A model generated the notes under the pieces. That model worked only from the letters and a program-made list of their open reading frames with translations. It was not told where the DNA came from and did not search any database. This document shows, one piece after another, positions 50,206-58,152 of a stretch of 64,000 nucleotides of DNA. The translations under genes and the position numbers were made by a program. This stretch comes from JBQTHD01 sp052390275 (GTDB taxonomy: Bacteria; Actinomycetota; Acidimicrobiia; Acidimicrobiales; AC-14). The stretch's first letter is position 1, and each line of letters begins with the position of its first letter. The stretch lies in the NCBI GenBank assembly GCA_052390275.1, contig JBQTHD010000024.1, forward strand, positions 1 to 64,000, given 5' to 3'.

Positions 50206-51219
50206 CTACCGACCGGGCCGGTCCGCTATGGCCTGGGCGACGGCTCTGGCAACGGCGACCGGGTCCTCCAGGGGACCGAAGTGGCCCAGGCCGTCGATCA
50301 CCACCACCTGCGAACCAGCTATGGCTCGTAACTGGTCGTCCAGGACGGCCCGGGTACCCAACGGAGGCTGGGCCCCGGTGAGAAGGACGACGGGACATCC
50401 CAGGTCTCCGAGGAGGGAAAGGCCCGCGTGGTCGTGCCCGGCCTGGTAGGTGGCGGCTTCGGCGGCGGGCGAGCAGCGCAGGGTCAGCCCGCCGCCGTCG
50501 GGCCGCAGGCCGTGGCGAACGAAGGCCTGAAGGCACTCCGGATCAATTGAAGACAGGCCCCGGCGCCCGGCCAGGTAGACGAGCGCCTCATCTTCATCGC
50601 CGAACCGGGCCCGCCGCCGCATCGCCCCGGAAACCAGAGCCTCGGTCAATTCCGGAGGTGGCCGGTTGGACCACAGAGGGGGTTCGTAGCACACAAGGCC
50701 TGCGAACGTGCCCGCGTGGCGGGCTTCGGCCGCCAAGAGGATGGCCGCCCCGGCCGAGTGCCCGAAGGCCCAGAGTGGGCCGTGCTGGCGCTGGGCCAAC
50801 CGGGCCAACCCGTCTGCCTGGTCGGCCCAGGAGTAGTTGTCCCCCAGCGGGGGAGGACTTTGGCCGTGGCCGGCCAGATCGGCCCCCGTGACCCGGAACG
50901 CTTTGGCCAGCTCCCGGGCCAGTGGTGCCAGAACCTGGGCACAGAAACCCACGGCGTGTACGACCAGGAGGCCTGGGCCCTCTCCGCCCAGATGGTGTGC
51001 TGCCAGGCTGGACGTCGCGGCCGGAGCCGGGGCAGCGGCGCCGGCCAGAGAATCGTCACCATCGGCGGCTCTGCCGGGACGCTCCTTAGGGCCATCCTCG
51101 CTGGGCGAATCGAAGGAGTGCCTGGCGGACCGGGGCCGCCCTGTCATCGCCCGCCCGTGTGCAGGGCCACCGTCGCGAGCTCCGGTGCCGTGATCAAGCG
51201 TCCGTGTCCTTAGCGCCAT
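50206..51219 (-). CDS. Alpha/beta hydrolase
   Basis: 337 aa from ATG 51219, which overlaps the end of the DUF72 gene; ATG 51147 is an alternative. The first 60-80 residues are low complexity. The fold starts at LLVVHAVGFCAQVLAPLARE. The nucleophile elbow is FGHSAG, and DGLGHFGPLEDP carries the catalytic His. The oxyanion strand VVHAVG replaces the common HG motif. Substrate unknown. Confidence 0.8.
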   Translation of the reverse strand: MALRTRTLDHGTGARDGGPAHGRAMTGRPRSARHSFDSPSEDGPKERPGRAADGDDSLAGAAAPAPAATSSLAAHHLGGEGPGLLVVHAVGFCAQVLAPLARELAKAFRVTGADLAGHGQSPPPLGDNYSWADQADGLARLAQRQHGPLWAFGHSAGAAILLAAEARHAGTFAGLVCYEPPLWSNRPPPELTEALVSGAMRRRARFGDEDEALVYLAGRRGLSSIDPECLQAFVRHGLRPDGGGLTLRCSPAAEAATYQAGHDHAGLSLLGDLGCPVVLLTGAQPPLGTRAVLDDQLRAIAGSQVVVIDGLGHFGPLEDPVAVARAVAQAIADRPGR

Positions 51220-52441
51220 CTGATCGGCGTCGGCCCGGTGGGGCGGCATCGGCCAGGTACGGCCGCGAGTCCGCGCCCGCCTCAAGGATCAGTTCGATCA
51301 TGGTTCGGGCATCGGTGACAGCCCTGGCCTCCCAGCAGTTGGCGAAAAGGACGTGAAGTTCGGTGACCGATGAGGCCAGGGCGGCAAGTTCACCCATCCA
51401 TCCGGCCAGGACGCCTCGGCCGTAAGGGGCAGGCCGCCAGTGAGATTCGCCTCCGGGGACCTCGTCCTGGAGGGCTGAGCCGGAAGAAAGGTCGTGCTCA
51501 CCGTCGTCGGATTCGGTTGAGCCCGGCCGTTGCTCTCCTTTGGCCAGGGGAGCAGACGGGACCGCGGGTTCGGGGCGCCACTGCCCGGCGAATCGCACCA
51601 TGGCCACCTCGGCCGTGGCGGCCACAACTGGGCGGCGGGGTGGGGCCGACGGTCCGGGATCGCCGTGCGACCGCTGCCGAGCCCGGTCGCCCGCCGCCCA
51701 GTCGCCTGCGGTCCAATGGCTATCAAGGCCGTCGCCACCGACCCGATCGCTGCAGACGATGGGGGCTCCCAGGTCCTCCAGGAATTCGAGGGTGGCTTCG
51801 CACTGGTCGTCGCGAAACCATCCCGGATTGCGCAGGGATACGAAAGCCGGAGCGATTCCGTCCAGGCGGCCGACTTGGGCGGCCACGTCGGCCCGTTGCG
51901 CCGGTCCGGGCCCGAACCAGCGGGGATAGGTCAGAACCACCCCCCCCAAGCGGCCGGCTCGACGCAGGGGCCCGATCCCATGAAGGAAGCGCAACCAGCA
52001 CTCGTCGAGAACGTCGGTGGCGAGGTGGCCAGCGTAGAGGCGGGGCTTGCCCTGGTGCTCGGGGGGAAGGGTGGCGGCCAGATCCGGCCAAAGCGAGGCT
52101 GGAAGGGTGGGCGCACCGCAAAGCAACGACCATCCCGCCAGGTGGAGTACGAAACCGTCCGGGGATCGGTCGACCCAGCCCTGGCACACCTCGGGGGTGG
52201 GCGGGAAGTACCCGGTGCTGGCCACCTCGGCCACTGGAAGTTTGCTGGCATAGAACGCCAGGCGCTCGGCCGCCCTCATCGTCCGGCGGGGGTACCAGGC
52301 ACCGTTGCGAGCCAGGCTGGCATCGGCCCAGGAGCACGCCCCGACCAGGACCCGGGCTCCATGCCATCGCAGGGTGTCCGCCACCGACCCTTCGGCCGGA
52401 GCCGATTCCTCCGGCGCAGCGGCGCGCGCCTTGGATGTCAT
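51194..52441 (-). CDS. DUF72 (YecE-like) protein with a long insertion
   Basis: 415 aa. RVLVGACSWADASL, FYASKLPVAEVASTGYFPPT and FVSLRNPGWFRDDQCEATLE follow the DUF72 TIM-barrel-like pattern. LHVLFANCWEARAVTDARTM is the family C-terminus. Between about residues 245 and 345 a Ser/Pro/Gly/Glu-rich insert separates two conserved strands, making the protein about 130 residues longer than usual. Function of the family is unknown. Confidence 0.82.
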   Translation of the reverse strand: MTSKARAAAPEESAPAEGSVADTLRWHGARVLVGACSWADASLARNGAWYPRRTMRAAERLAFYASKLPVAEVASTGYFPPTPEVCQGWVDRSPDGFVLHLAGWSLLCGAPTLPASLWPDLAATLPPEHQGKPRLYAGHLATDVLDECWLRFLHGIGPLRRAGRLGGVVLTYPRWFGPGPAQRADVAAQVGRLDGIAPAFVSLRNPGWFRDDQCEATLEFLEDLGAPIVCSDRVGGDGLDSHWTAGDWAAGDRARQRSHGDPGPSAPPRRPVVAATAEVAMVRFAGQWRPEPAVPSAPLAKGEQRPGSTESDDGEHDLSSGSALQDEVPGGESHWRPAPYGRGVLAGWMGELAALASSVTELHVLFANCWEARAVTDARTMIELILEAGADSRPYLADAAPPGRRRSDGAKDTDA

Positions 52442-52475
52442 CGGCGGTCCGAAGCGGCGCGATCACACCATGCCA

Positions 52476-53171
52476 TCACGCCGTTACTGCGGGGGCCCGT
52501 TTGGGGGGGTCGGGCTTGAGCCCGGCAGCGACCACGGCCCGGTCAAAGCCCGAGCCGGGAACCATGGCGGCCACCGCCACGGCATCGGCGACTGCGTCCA
52601 CGTCGCGCAGAGAGGGAAGCACCTCCACCTTCAGGCCCAGATCCCTCAATCGCTGATGCTGGGCCGAGCCGGTTCGCGCAGTGCTCATGGGTACGCCCAG
52701 GAAGGCCCGGGAGCAGGGTCGGCGCAAACCGATGGCCCAGTAACCCCCGTCGAGGGCCAACCCGATCACTGCATCTACGCCTGGCTGGAGCAGGCGGTCC
52801 ATGGCCTCGGTCAACCCCTGCACGCTGACCTGGGGCGTGTCCGCCCCGATGATGACCATGGCTGCCGGTGGCCCGAACCTGGCGTCCGCGTCGGCGTTGG
52901 CCTGCGCCAGTCGCTGGTCGAATCCCCCCTCCCTCTGGGCGAACACCCCGACGCCCTTCCGGAGCCAACTCCCCGGCTGGCCGTCGAGGGCCACGGCTGC
53001 CCAGGAACTGGGGGTGGCGGCCACCGTCTCGAGGGTGTCGGTCAGGCTGGCGGCGGCGATGGCGGCGGCCTGATCGGGCGAACAAGGAGGGCAAAGCCGG
53101 GTCTTCACCCGGCCGGCCAAAGGCTCCTTGGCCATGACCAGCAACCCGGCGGAGCGAATCTGACCGCCCAT
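52476..53171 (-). CDS. DUF2064 / TIGR04282-type glycosyltransferase-fold protein
   Basis: 231 aa from ATG 53171. LLVMAKEPLAGRVKTRLCPP is the family hallmark. VIIGADTPQVSVQGLTEAM has the nucleotide-sugar Asp pair, and LALDGGYWAIGLRRP with PMSTARTGSAQHQRL completes it. Such proteins are often encoded next to a GT2 enzyme, as here, and are called glycosyltransferases of arsenosugar-like pathways by homology; activity here is unknown. Confidence 0.82.
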   Translation of the reverse strand: MGGQIRSAGLLVMAKEPLAGRVKTRLCPPCSPDQAAAIAAASLTDTLETVAATPSSWAAVALDGQPGSWLRKGVGVFAQREGGFDQRLAQANADADARFGPPAAMVIIGADTPQVSVQGLTEAMDRLLQPGVDAVIGLALDGGYWAIGLRRPCSRAFLGVPMSTARTGSAQHQRLRDLGLKVEVLPSLRDVDAVADAVAVAAMVPGSGFDRAVVAAGLKPDPPKRAPAVTA

Positions 53172-53269
53172 CGGGCCAAAGCGTACGGCGCCATCCGACC
53201 CGGGTCGCGGGCCTGGCGCAGCATTCGCAGGCGCGACGCCGTGGGTGGCGGGTCCAGAGGCGGGAACCT

Positions 53270-53911
53270 TCAACGCAGAAGGCGGGCCATGTCCGAAACC
53301 GCCCGCAGGGTTCCGGACACGGTGCCGGTGACCTTGGATCGGCCGGAGCGGGCGCGGAGGGGGACTTCGACCCCGGAGATCCTCCAGCCGGCCTGGTGGG
53401 CCCGCAGCACCATCTCCAGCGGCCACCCGGATCGGCGATCTCTGAGCCCCAGGCCCAGAAGCCCAGAACGCAGAGCCGCTCTCATCGGTCCCAGGTCCCG
53501 TATCTCGAGGCCCGTCCGGCGACGAAGCTCGGCGGCCAATACCCGGTTGGCCACCCGGGCGTGAAGCGCCCAGGCCCCGGGGTCGGCCCGGCGTTCGCCC
53601 AGGCACAGAGCGACGGACCCGGTTTCCACCGGCCCCACCACCCGGGGCAGGTGGGCCGGATCCAAAGAGGCGTCGGCATCCATAAAACAGACGATGTCGC
53701 TGGTGGCCGCCTGGAGCCCGGCGAAGCAAGCAGATCCGAACCCCTTGGGCGACGCCTCGATCACCTCGGCCCCAAGGGTCCGGGCGATGTCGGGAGATCC
53801 GTCGACAGAGCCGTTGTCCACCACCAGCGCGCGGAAGCCATCCGGTAGCCGAGGGAGCACCCACGCAAGCGCGTCGGCTTCGTCAAGGACAGGCAGAATC
53901 ACGTCGATCAC
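53270..53911 (-). CDS. Family 2 glycosyltransferase (DPM1-like)
   Basis: 213 aa from GTG 53911 (IDVILPVLDEADAL). The open frame continues 81 codons upstream without GT2 features, so I take the later start. ALVVDNGSVDGS, FGSACFAGLQ and the metal site CFMDADASLDP are typical. SGWPLEMVLRAHQAGWRISG followed by VEVPLRARSGRSKVTG is the acceptor side of the dolichol-phosphate mannose synthase-like group. It has no membrane segments. It pairs with the DUF2064 gene. Confidence 0.82.
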   Translation of the reverse strand: MIDVILPVLDEADALAWVLPRLPDGFRALVVDNGSVDGSPDIARTLGAEVIEASPKGFGSACFAGLQAATSDIVCFMDADASLDPAHLPRVVGPVETGSVALCLGERRADPGAWALHARVANRVLAAELRRRTGLEIRDLGPMRAALRSGLLGLGLRDRRSGWPLEMVLRAHQAGWRISGVEVPLRARSGRSKVTGTVSGTLRAVSDMARLLR

Positions 53912-54159
53912 CCGGTTCGGCCCCGGATCCCGCCGCAGCCCGGGCGGGCCCCGGGTCGATGCCGATCGGAGAACCGGATGCGGCCGTCCGCAGCGGCCGT
54001 CGCCCGGCCCCGGTTCGTACCTGCACCAGGTGACCCAGCGGTTCTGACCAGCCATGTCGGCATCTTCGCCACCACCGGAGAATCCATCGGCGGCAAAGCT
54101 AATGGCGGCCCAGGCCGACGGTTCGACCTCGATGGTGCCGTCTGCTCCTACCATCGTCG

Positions 54160-55986
54160 GTGGTGACCGGGGGGGCTCGAGTTCTGGTCACCGGGGGAGC
54201 CGGCTTCATCGGGCGCCACATCGTGGAGGCCCTGGTGGCTTCGGGGCGGGCGGTGACCGTGCTCGACCGAGCCCCGGCCCCGGTGGGGATGGCTGCTTCG
54301 ACCCGCTACGTCCAGGGCGACCTGGCTGATGGTGCGGCGGTGGACGAGGCGATGGCGGGGGCTACCGCCGTCTGCCACCAGGCGGCTCGGGTGGGGTTGG
54401 AGACGGCGGTGGCCGATGCCGCCGCATACGTGGTCGACAACGATCTGGGCACCGCCAGCCTGCTGGGCGGGATGGATCGGGCCGGCTTCGGTGGCCGGAT
54501 CGTGCTTGCCAGCAGCATGGTCGTCTACGGCGAGGGTTCCTACCTCTGTGCTCGACACGGACAGGTTCGTCCGCATCCCCGCCCCGCCGGCCGGCTCGCG
54601 GCCGGATACTTCGAGCCGGTGTGTCCAATCTGCGGGGCCGAACTGGCCAGTGGAACCGTCACTGAGGACGCCTCGACCGACCCTCGCAACATCTACGCGG
54701 CCACCAAACTGCACCAGGAGCACCTGTGCGCGGTCTACGCCCGGAACCGCAGCGTCGACCTGATCAGCCTCCGCTACCACAACGTCTACGGCCCGGGCAT
54801 GCCCCGGGACACTCCCTATGCCGGGGTGGCCGCCCGGTTCGCCGACCGTCTTCACCAGGGCCTGGCCCCCCTGGTCCACGAGGACGGGGGGCAGCGTCGG
54901 GATTTCGTTCATGTCCACGACGTGGCCCGAGCCAACCTGGCCGCCCTGTTCGCGCCGCCCGGAGTGGATGGGCCCATGAACGTGGCCTCCGGGCGGCCCG
55001 TAACGGTTCTGGCCATGGCCGAGGCCATCTGCGACGTGTTCGGCCCGGAGGCTCCCCGACCGGTAGTCGACGGCCAGTACCGGCTGGGCGATGTTCGCCA
55101 CATCGTCGCCTCGCCTTATCGTGCCCGCGAACGGCTCGGGTTCGAGGCCCGGGTGGCGCTGGCCGACGGCATGGCCGAACTTTTCGGCGGCAACGGTGGA
55201 CCGCGCAAAACTTCTGGCCCGGCGGGCCTTGGGGTTGAGGCCACGGTCAAGGGACCCAGCGGGGAGATCCACGTTCTGTCGGTCCTGCCCGACCTCGTGC
55301 GCTCGGGTATCGAGCCCGGCCCCCTGGGCCGGGCTCGGCGGGCGGGAGCGGTGTCGATCGTGGTCCACGACATCCGGGATCACGCGACCGACTCTCACCG
55401 CAGTGTGGACGACCGGCCCTTCGGGGGAGGCCCCGGCATGGTGCTGTCCGCCCCGCCGGTGTTCGCCGCGGTCGACGCCCTGGCCCCGCCCCGTCCGTTG
55501 ATCCTGCTGGACCCCGCCGGGGTCCGCTTCGACCAGGCCGTGGCAGTCCGCCTGGCGGCGTTGGTCGAGCGCGGCGACGGATTCTCGCTCCTCTGCGGCC
55601 GATATGAGGGGGTGGACGAGCGAATCCGGGCCCATCTTGTCGACGAGGAACTGTCGGTAGGAGACTTTGTGCTCGCCGGAGGCGAGGTGGCGGCCCTGGT
55701 GGTGATCGAGGCCGTCACCCGCCTTCTGCCGGGGGTGATGGGCAACCCCGGGTCAGCCCAGGAGGAATCGTTCACCGCGGGCCTGCTGGAGTACCCCCAG
55801 TACACCCGACCGGCGGTGTTCCGTGATTGGGAGGTTCCCGCCGTTCTCGTGTCCGGCGACCATGGCCGGGTGGCCCGCTGGAGGCGGGCCGAGGCCGAGG
55901 CCCGAACCCGGGCCCGACGACCGGACCTTCTGGGGACGCCGGAAGCCTTGGCGTCACCCAGAATAAAGCCTCAGTCGGCGGAGTAG
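54160..55986 (+). CDS. trmD: Fusion of NAD-dependent epimerase and tRNA (guanine-37-N1)-methyltransferase TrmD
   Basis: 608 aa from GTG 54160. Residues 1-345 are an extended SDR epimerase: VLVTGGAGFIGRHIVEAL, a possible zinc site with C-x2-C (CPICGAE), NIYAATKLHQEHL with the catalytic Tyr/Lys, and RRDFVHVHDVARANL. Residues about 369-600 are a complete TrmD: IHVLSVLPDLV, RPFGGGPGMVL, SLLCGRYEGVDERI, SVGDFVLAGGEVAALVVIEA and LEYPQYTRPAVFRDWEVP. No in-frame ATG, GTG or TTG occurs from 55174 to 55305, so a separate TrmD start is not evident. rplS follows, as is normal for trmD; rimM is not upstream. Confidence 0.85.
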   Translation: MVTGGARVLVTGGAGFIGRHIVEALVASGRAVTVLDRAPAPVGMAASTRYVQGDLADGAAVDEAMAGATAVCHQAARVGLETAVADAAAYVVDNDLGTASLLGGMDRAGFGGRIVLASSMVVYGEGSYLCARHGQVRPHPRPAGRLAAGYFEPVCPICGAELASGTVTEDASTDPRNIYAATKLHQEHLCAVYARNRSVDLISLRYHNVYGPGMPRDTPYAGVAARFADRLHQGLAPLVHEDGGQRRDFVHVHDVARANLAALFAPPGVDGPMNVASGRPVTVLAMAEAICDVFGPEAPRPVVDGQYRLGDVRHIVASPYRARERLGFEARVALADGMAELFGGNGGPRKTSGPAGLGVEATVKGPSGEIHVLSVLPDLVRSGIEPGPLGRARRAGAVSIVVHDIRDHATDSHRSVDDRPFGGGPGMVLSAPPVFAAVDALAPPRPLILLDPAGVRFDQAVAVRLAALVERGDGFSLLCGRYEGVDERIRAHLVDEELSVGDFVLAGGEVAALVVIEAVTRLLPGVMGNPGSAQEESFTAGLLEYPQYTRPAVFRDWEVPAVLVSGDHGRVARWRRAEAEARTRARRPDLLGTPEALASPRIKPQSAE

Positions 55987-56045
55987 TAGCTTCATCAGGC
56001 CCGTCCAGCAACAGCCCGGAAGTCTCCGACAGGAGTTAGCGCGCC

Positions 56046-56396
56046 ATGCAACCCACCGACATCGTCGATCAGCCCCTCCTGAAGACCAATCTGCCCTCCT
56101 TCGCCCCCGGCGACACGGTGAAGGTTCACGTCCGGGTGGTGGAGGGCGCCAGGGAGCGGGTTCAGGTTTTCGCCGGGGTTGTAATCCGCCGCCAGGGCGA
56201 TGGCCTGCGGGAGACCTTCACGGTGCGCAAGATCAGCTTCGGGGTGGGGGTGGAGCGGACGTTTCCTCTCCACACGCCGGTGATTCAGCTCCTGGAGGTC
56301 GCAACCTATGGCGACGTCCGCCGGGCCAAGCTCTACTACCTGCGGGAACTGACGGGTAAGGCGGCCAAGATCAAGGAGCGCCGCACTCCCCGGTAG
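56046..56396 (+). CDS. rplS: 50S ribosomal protein L19
   Basis: 116 aa with an AGGAG upstream. Family motifs: FAPGDTVKVHVRVVEGARER followed by VQVFAGVVI, ETFTVRKISFGVGVERTFPL and VRRAKLYYLRELTGKAAKIK. It lies 59 bp after trmD, the conserved trmD-rplS pair. The signal peptidase and RNase HII genes common after rplS in other actinobacteria are absent here. Confidence 0.96.
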   Translation: MQPTDIVDQPLLKTNLPSFAPGDTVKVHVRVVEGARERVQVFAGVVIRRQGDGLRETFTVRKISFGVGVERTFPLHTPVIQLLEVATYGDVRRAKLYYLRELTGKAAKIKERRTPR

Positions 56397-56490
56397 CGGC
56401 CCCGCAACTTCGGCCGGGCGGTAACGGCCGGGCGGTGATGGCCCGGGTTGGTCCACAGGGTCATCGGTGTGGGCCCGGGCGGGCGACCCT

Positions 56491-56496
56491 TACACT
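56491..56496 (+). promoter_or_regulatory. Possible -10 element for leaderless DUF2469 gene
   Basis: TACACT lies 6 nt before the ATG at 56503, with no ribosome binding site. Confidence 0.45.
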
Positions 56497-56502
56497 CCCG
56501 CG

Positions 56503-56799
56503 ATGAGCGAAGAGGACCTCGAACGGTACGAAACCGAGATGGAGCTTCAGCTCTACAAGGAGTATCGCGACGTCCTTCCCCTCTTCAGCTACGTCGTCGA
56601 GACCGAGCGTCGCTTCTACCTGGCCAATTCGGTCGATTTGACGGTCAAAGAAGTCGACGGTCGCAGTCACCTCGTGGTGGAGATGCGCGACGCCTGGGTG
56701 TGGGACATCTATCGACCCGGACCGGCCCGCTTCGTGGCAGCGGTCAAAGTGGTCACCTTCAAAGACGTCAACGTGGAGGAGATTCGCCGCGAGGGCTGA
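56503..56799 (+). CDS. DUF2469 protein
   Basis: 98 aa. MSEEDLERYETEMELQLYKE followed by YRDVLPLFSYVVETERRFYL and VTFKDVNVEEI is the nearly invariant actinobacterial DUF2469 family. Function unknown; it is conserved next to yraN. It is a good marker that the host is an actinobacterium. Confidence 0.93.
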   Translation: MSEEDLERYETEMELQLYKEYRDVLPLFSYVVETERRFYLANSVDLTVKEVDGRSHLVVEMRDAWVWDIYRPGPARFVAAVKVVTFKDVNVEEIRREG

Positions 56800-56865
56800 G
56801 GGGTGGAAGGGTGCAGGCACTAGGCCAGTGACGATTTGGGGGCGGGCTTCAGGGCTTTCGCCCCG

Positions 56866-57210
56866 ATGACGGAGGCTCGTCGGAGTCTGGGCCAGGCCGG
56901 CGAGGCGTTGGTCGCCTCGTGGTACGAGGCACGAGGTTATGAGGTCCTGGCCAGAAACTGGCGATGCCGCCAGGGGGAGATCGACCTGGTGCTTCGTCGC
57001 GGCGAAGCGGTGGTCATCTGCGAAGTCAAGGCCCGGACCACCAACCGGTACGGGGCCCCGGGGGAGGCCGTCGGTCCTGCCAAGCAGGCCCGACTTCGCC
57101 GGCTGGGACTGCTGTGGCTGGCCGAGGCCCAACCGGGCCCAGTCAATTTGCGCTTCGACTTCGCCGGGGTGCTGGCTGGCCGGGTCGACGTGATCGAGTC
57201 CGCCTTCTGA
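56866..57210 (+). CDS. yraN: YraN family endonuclease-fold protein
   Basis: 114 aa from ATG 56866. LGQAGEALVASWYEARGYEV, RCRQGEIDLVLRRGEAVVIC and EVKARTTNRYG form the restriction-endonuclease-like core (E, D and E-x-K). YraN is conserved but of unclear role; it often lies beside comM and dprA, as here. Confidence 0.92.
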   Translation: MTEARRSLGQAGEALVASWYEARGYEVLARNWRCRQGEIDLVLRRGEAVVICEVKARTTNRYGAPGEAVGPAKQARLRRLGLLWLAEAQPGPVNLRFDFAGVLAGRVDVIESAF

Positions 57211-57288
57211 GGCACGCCTGATCCTCGTTGGCTCCTCGTGTGGGGCCGTGGGCGCCACGAGCCCCGGGTGGCGAACGCCCGACTCGAC

Positions 57289-57741
57289 TCAGAAGCCGCA
57301 CTCCTCCTGTTCGATGTCTGACAACTGGTCGATACGGGGCTGATGACGGGCACCTTCGAAACGGGTGGCCATGAACAGATCCAGGATGTTGAGGGCCATG
57401 GCCTCGGCCACGATGCGGGCCCCCAGGGCCAGCACGTTGGCGTCATTGTGCTGGCGGGCCAGCCGGGCGGTGTACTCGTCAAGACAAAGTGCCGCCCTTA
57501 CGCCATGGACCTTGTTGGCGGCAATGGCCTCCCCCTGGCCACTTCCACCCATGACCACACCGAGGTCGGCGTCGCCGCGCGACACCGCCCGCCCGGCGGC
57601 GGCACAGAACGCCGGATAGTCGACGGAGGCATCCGAGTCGGTCCCCATGTCGATTACTTCATGGCCACCGGCCACGAGGTGCTGGCTGATCACGGACTTG
57701 AGCCGGAAACCGGCGTGGTCGGACGCTACGGCTACTCGCAT
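57289..57741 (-). CDS. rpiB: Ribose-5-phosphate isomerase B
   Basis: 150 aa from ATG 57741 with AGGAG upstream. RVAVASDHAGFRLKSVI and MGTDSDASVDYPAFC are family starts. MGGSGQGEAIAANKVHGVRA has Glu in the place used by mycobacterial RpiB as the base instead of the Cys of E. coli. TARLARQHNDANVLALGARI and FEGARHQPRIDQL follow. It interconverts ribose-5-phosphate and ribulose-5-phosphate. It is inserted on the opposite strand between yraN and comM. Confidence 0.92.
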   Translation of the reverse strand: MRVAVASDHAGFRLKSVISQHLVAGGHEVIDMGTDSDASVDYPAFCAAAGRAVSRGDADLGVVMGGSGQGEAIAANKVHGVRAALCLDEYTARLARQHNDANVLALGARIVAEAMALNILDLFMATRFEGARHQPRIDQLSDIEQEECGF

Positions 57742-57855
57742 CGGATCGACTCTCCTTGGATCGGGTTGGCTGGATCGGCCTACATGGCCCTGCACGGGCC
57801 CCTGGGGGAACGAGAACTTTCGGGCCGTCAGGTCAGGCGGCGGCCATGCAAGCGC

Positions 57856-57987
57856 TTACAACAAGGCCCAGAGCAAAAGGGCCAAAGTCACCACCAGGGC
57901 TGCAGCCACCAGCGCCCGATCGGCCCGGGCCTTGCCGGGGTCCCGGTTACCGGACCGCGAGACCTTTCTGGTCGGGTTGAAGCCCAT
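57856..57987 (-). CDS. 43-aa single-pass membrane protein
   Basis: MGFNPTRKVSRSGNRDPGK, then one membrane segment ALVAAALVVTLALLLWALL at the C-terminus. Similar tail-anchored proteins beginning FNPxRKxxxR occur in many actinobacteria, from memory. It is probably real although only 43 codons long. It is upstream of rpiB on the same strand. Function unknown. Confidence 0.65.
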   Translation of the reverse strand: MGFNPTRKVSRSGNRDPGKARADRALVAAALVVTLALLLWALL

Positions 57988-58152
57988 AGGCGCGAGTGAT
58001 TGTTGTCGTAGGCCCCTTCTAGGTTCCAACCCAGAGCGGAACGCGGCCTTCCATGAGGAACGGTCGCCCGTTATCGAGGCCTCGAGTTGCCGGCCAACGG
58101 CTCTCCTCTCACCCGTGCTGTCGCGTACAGCCCGTTCGTTGGAGGTGCCTCC

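Noticed and set aside
53912..54154. Longer N-terminus of the DPM1-like glycosyltransferase
   Set aside because: The 81 extra codons have no GT2 features and run into the divergent epimerase start; GTG 53911 gives the normal start of the fold.
54148..55635. Minus-strand 495-codon frame opposite the epimerase-TrmD gene
   Set aside because: No family motifs; the plus strand carries two well-conserved enzymes.
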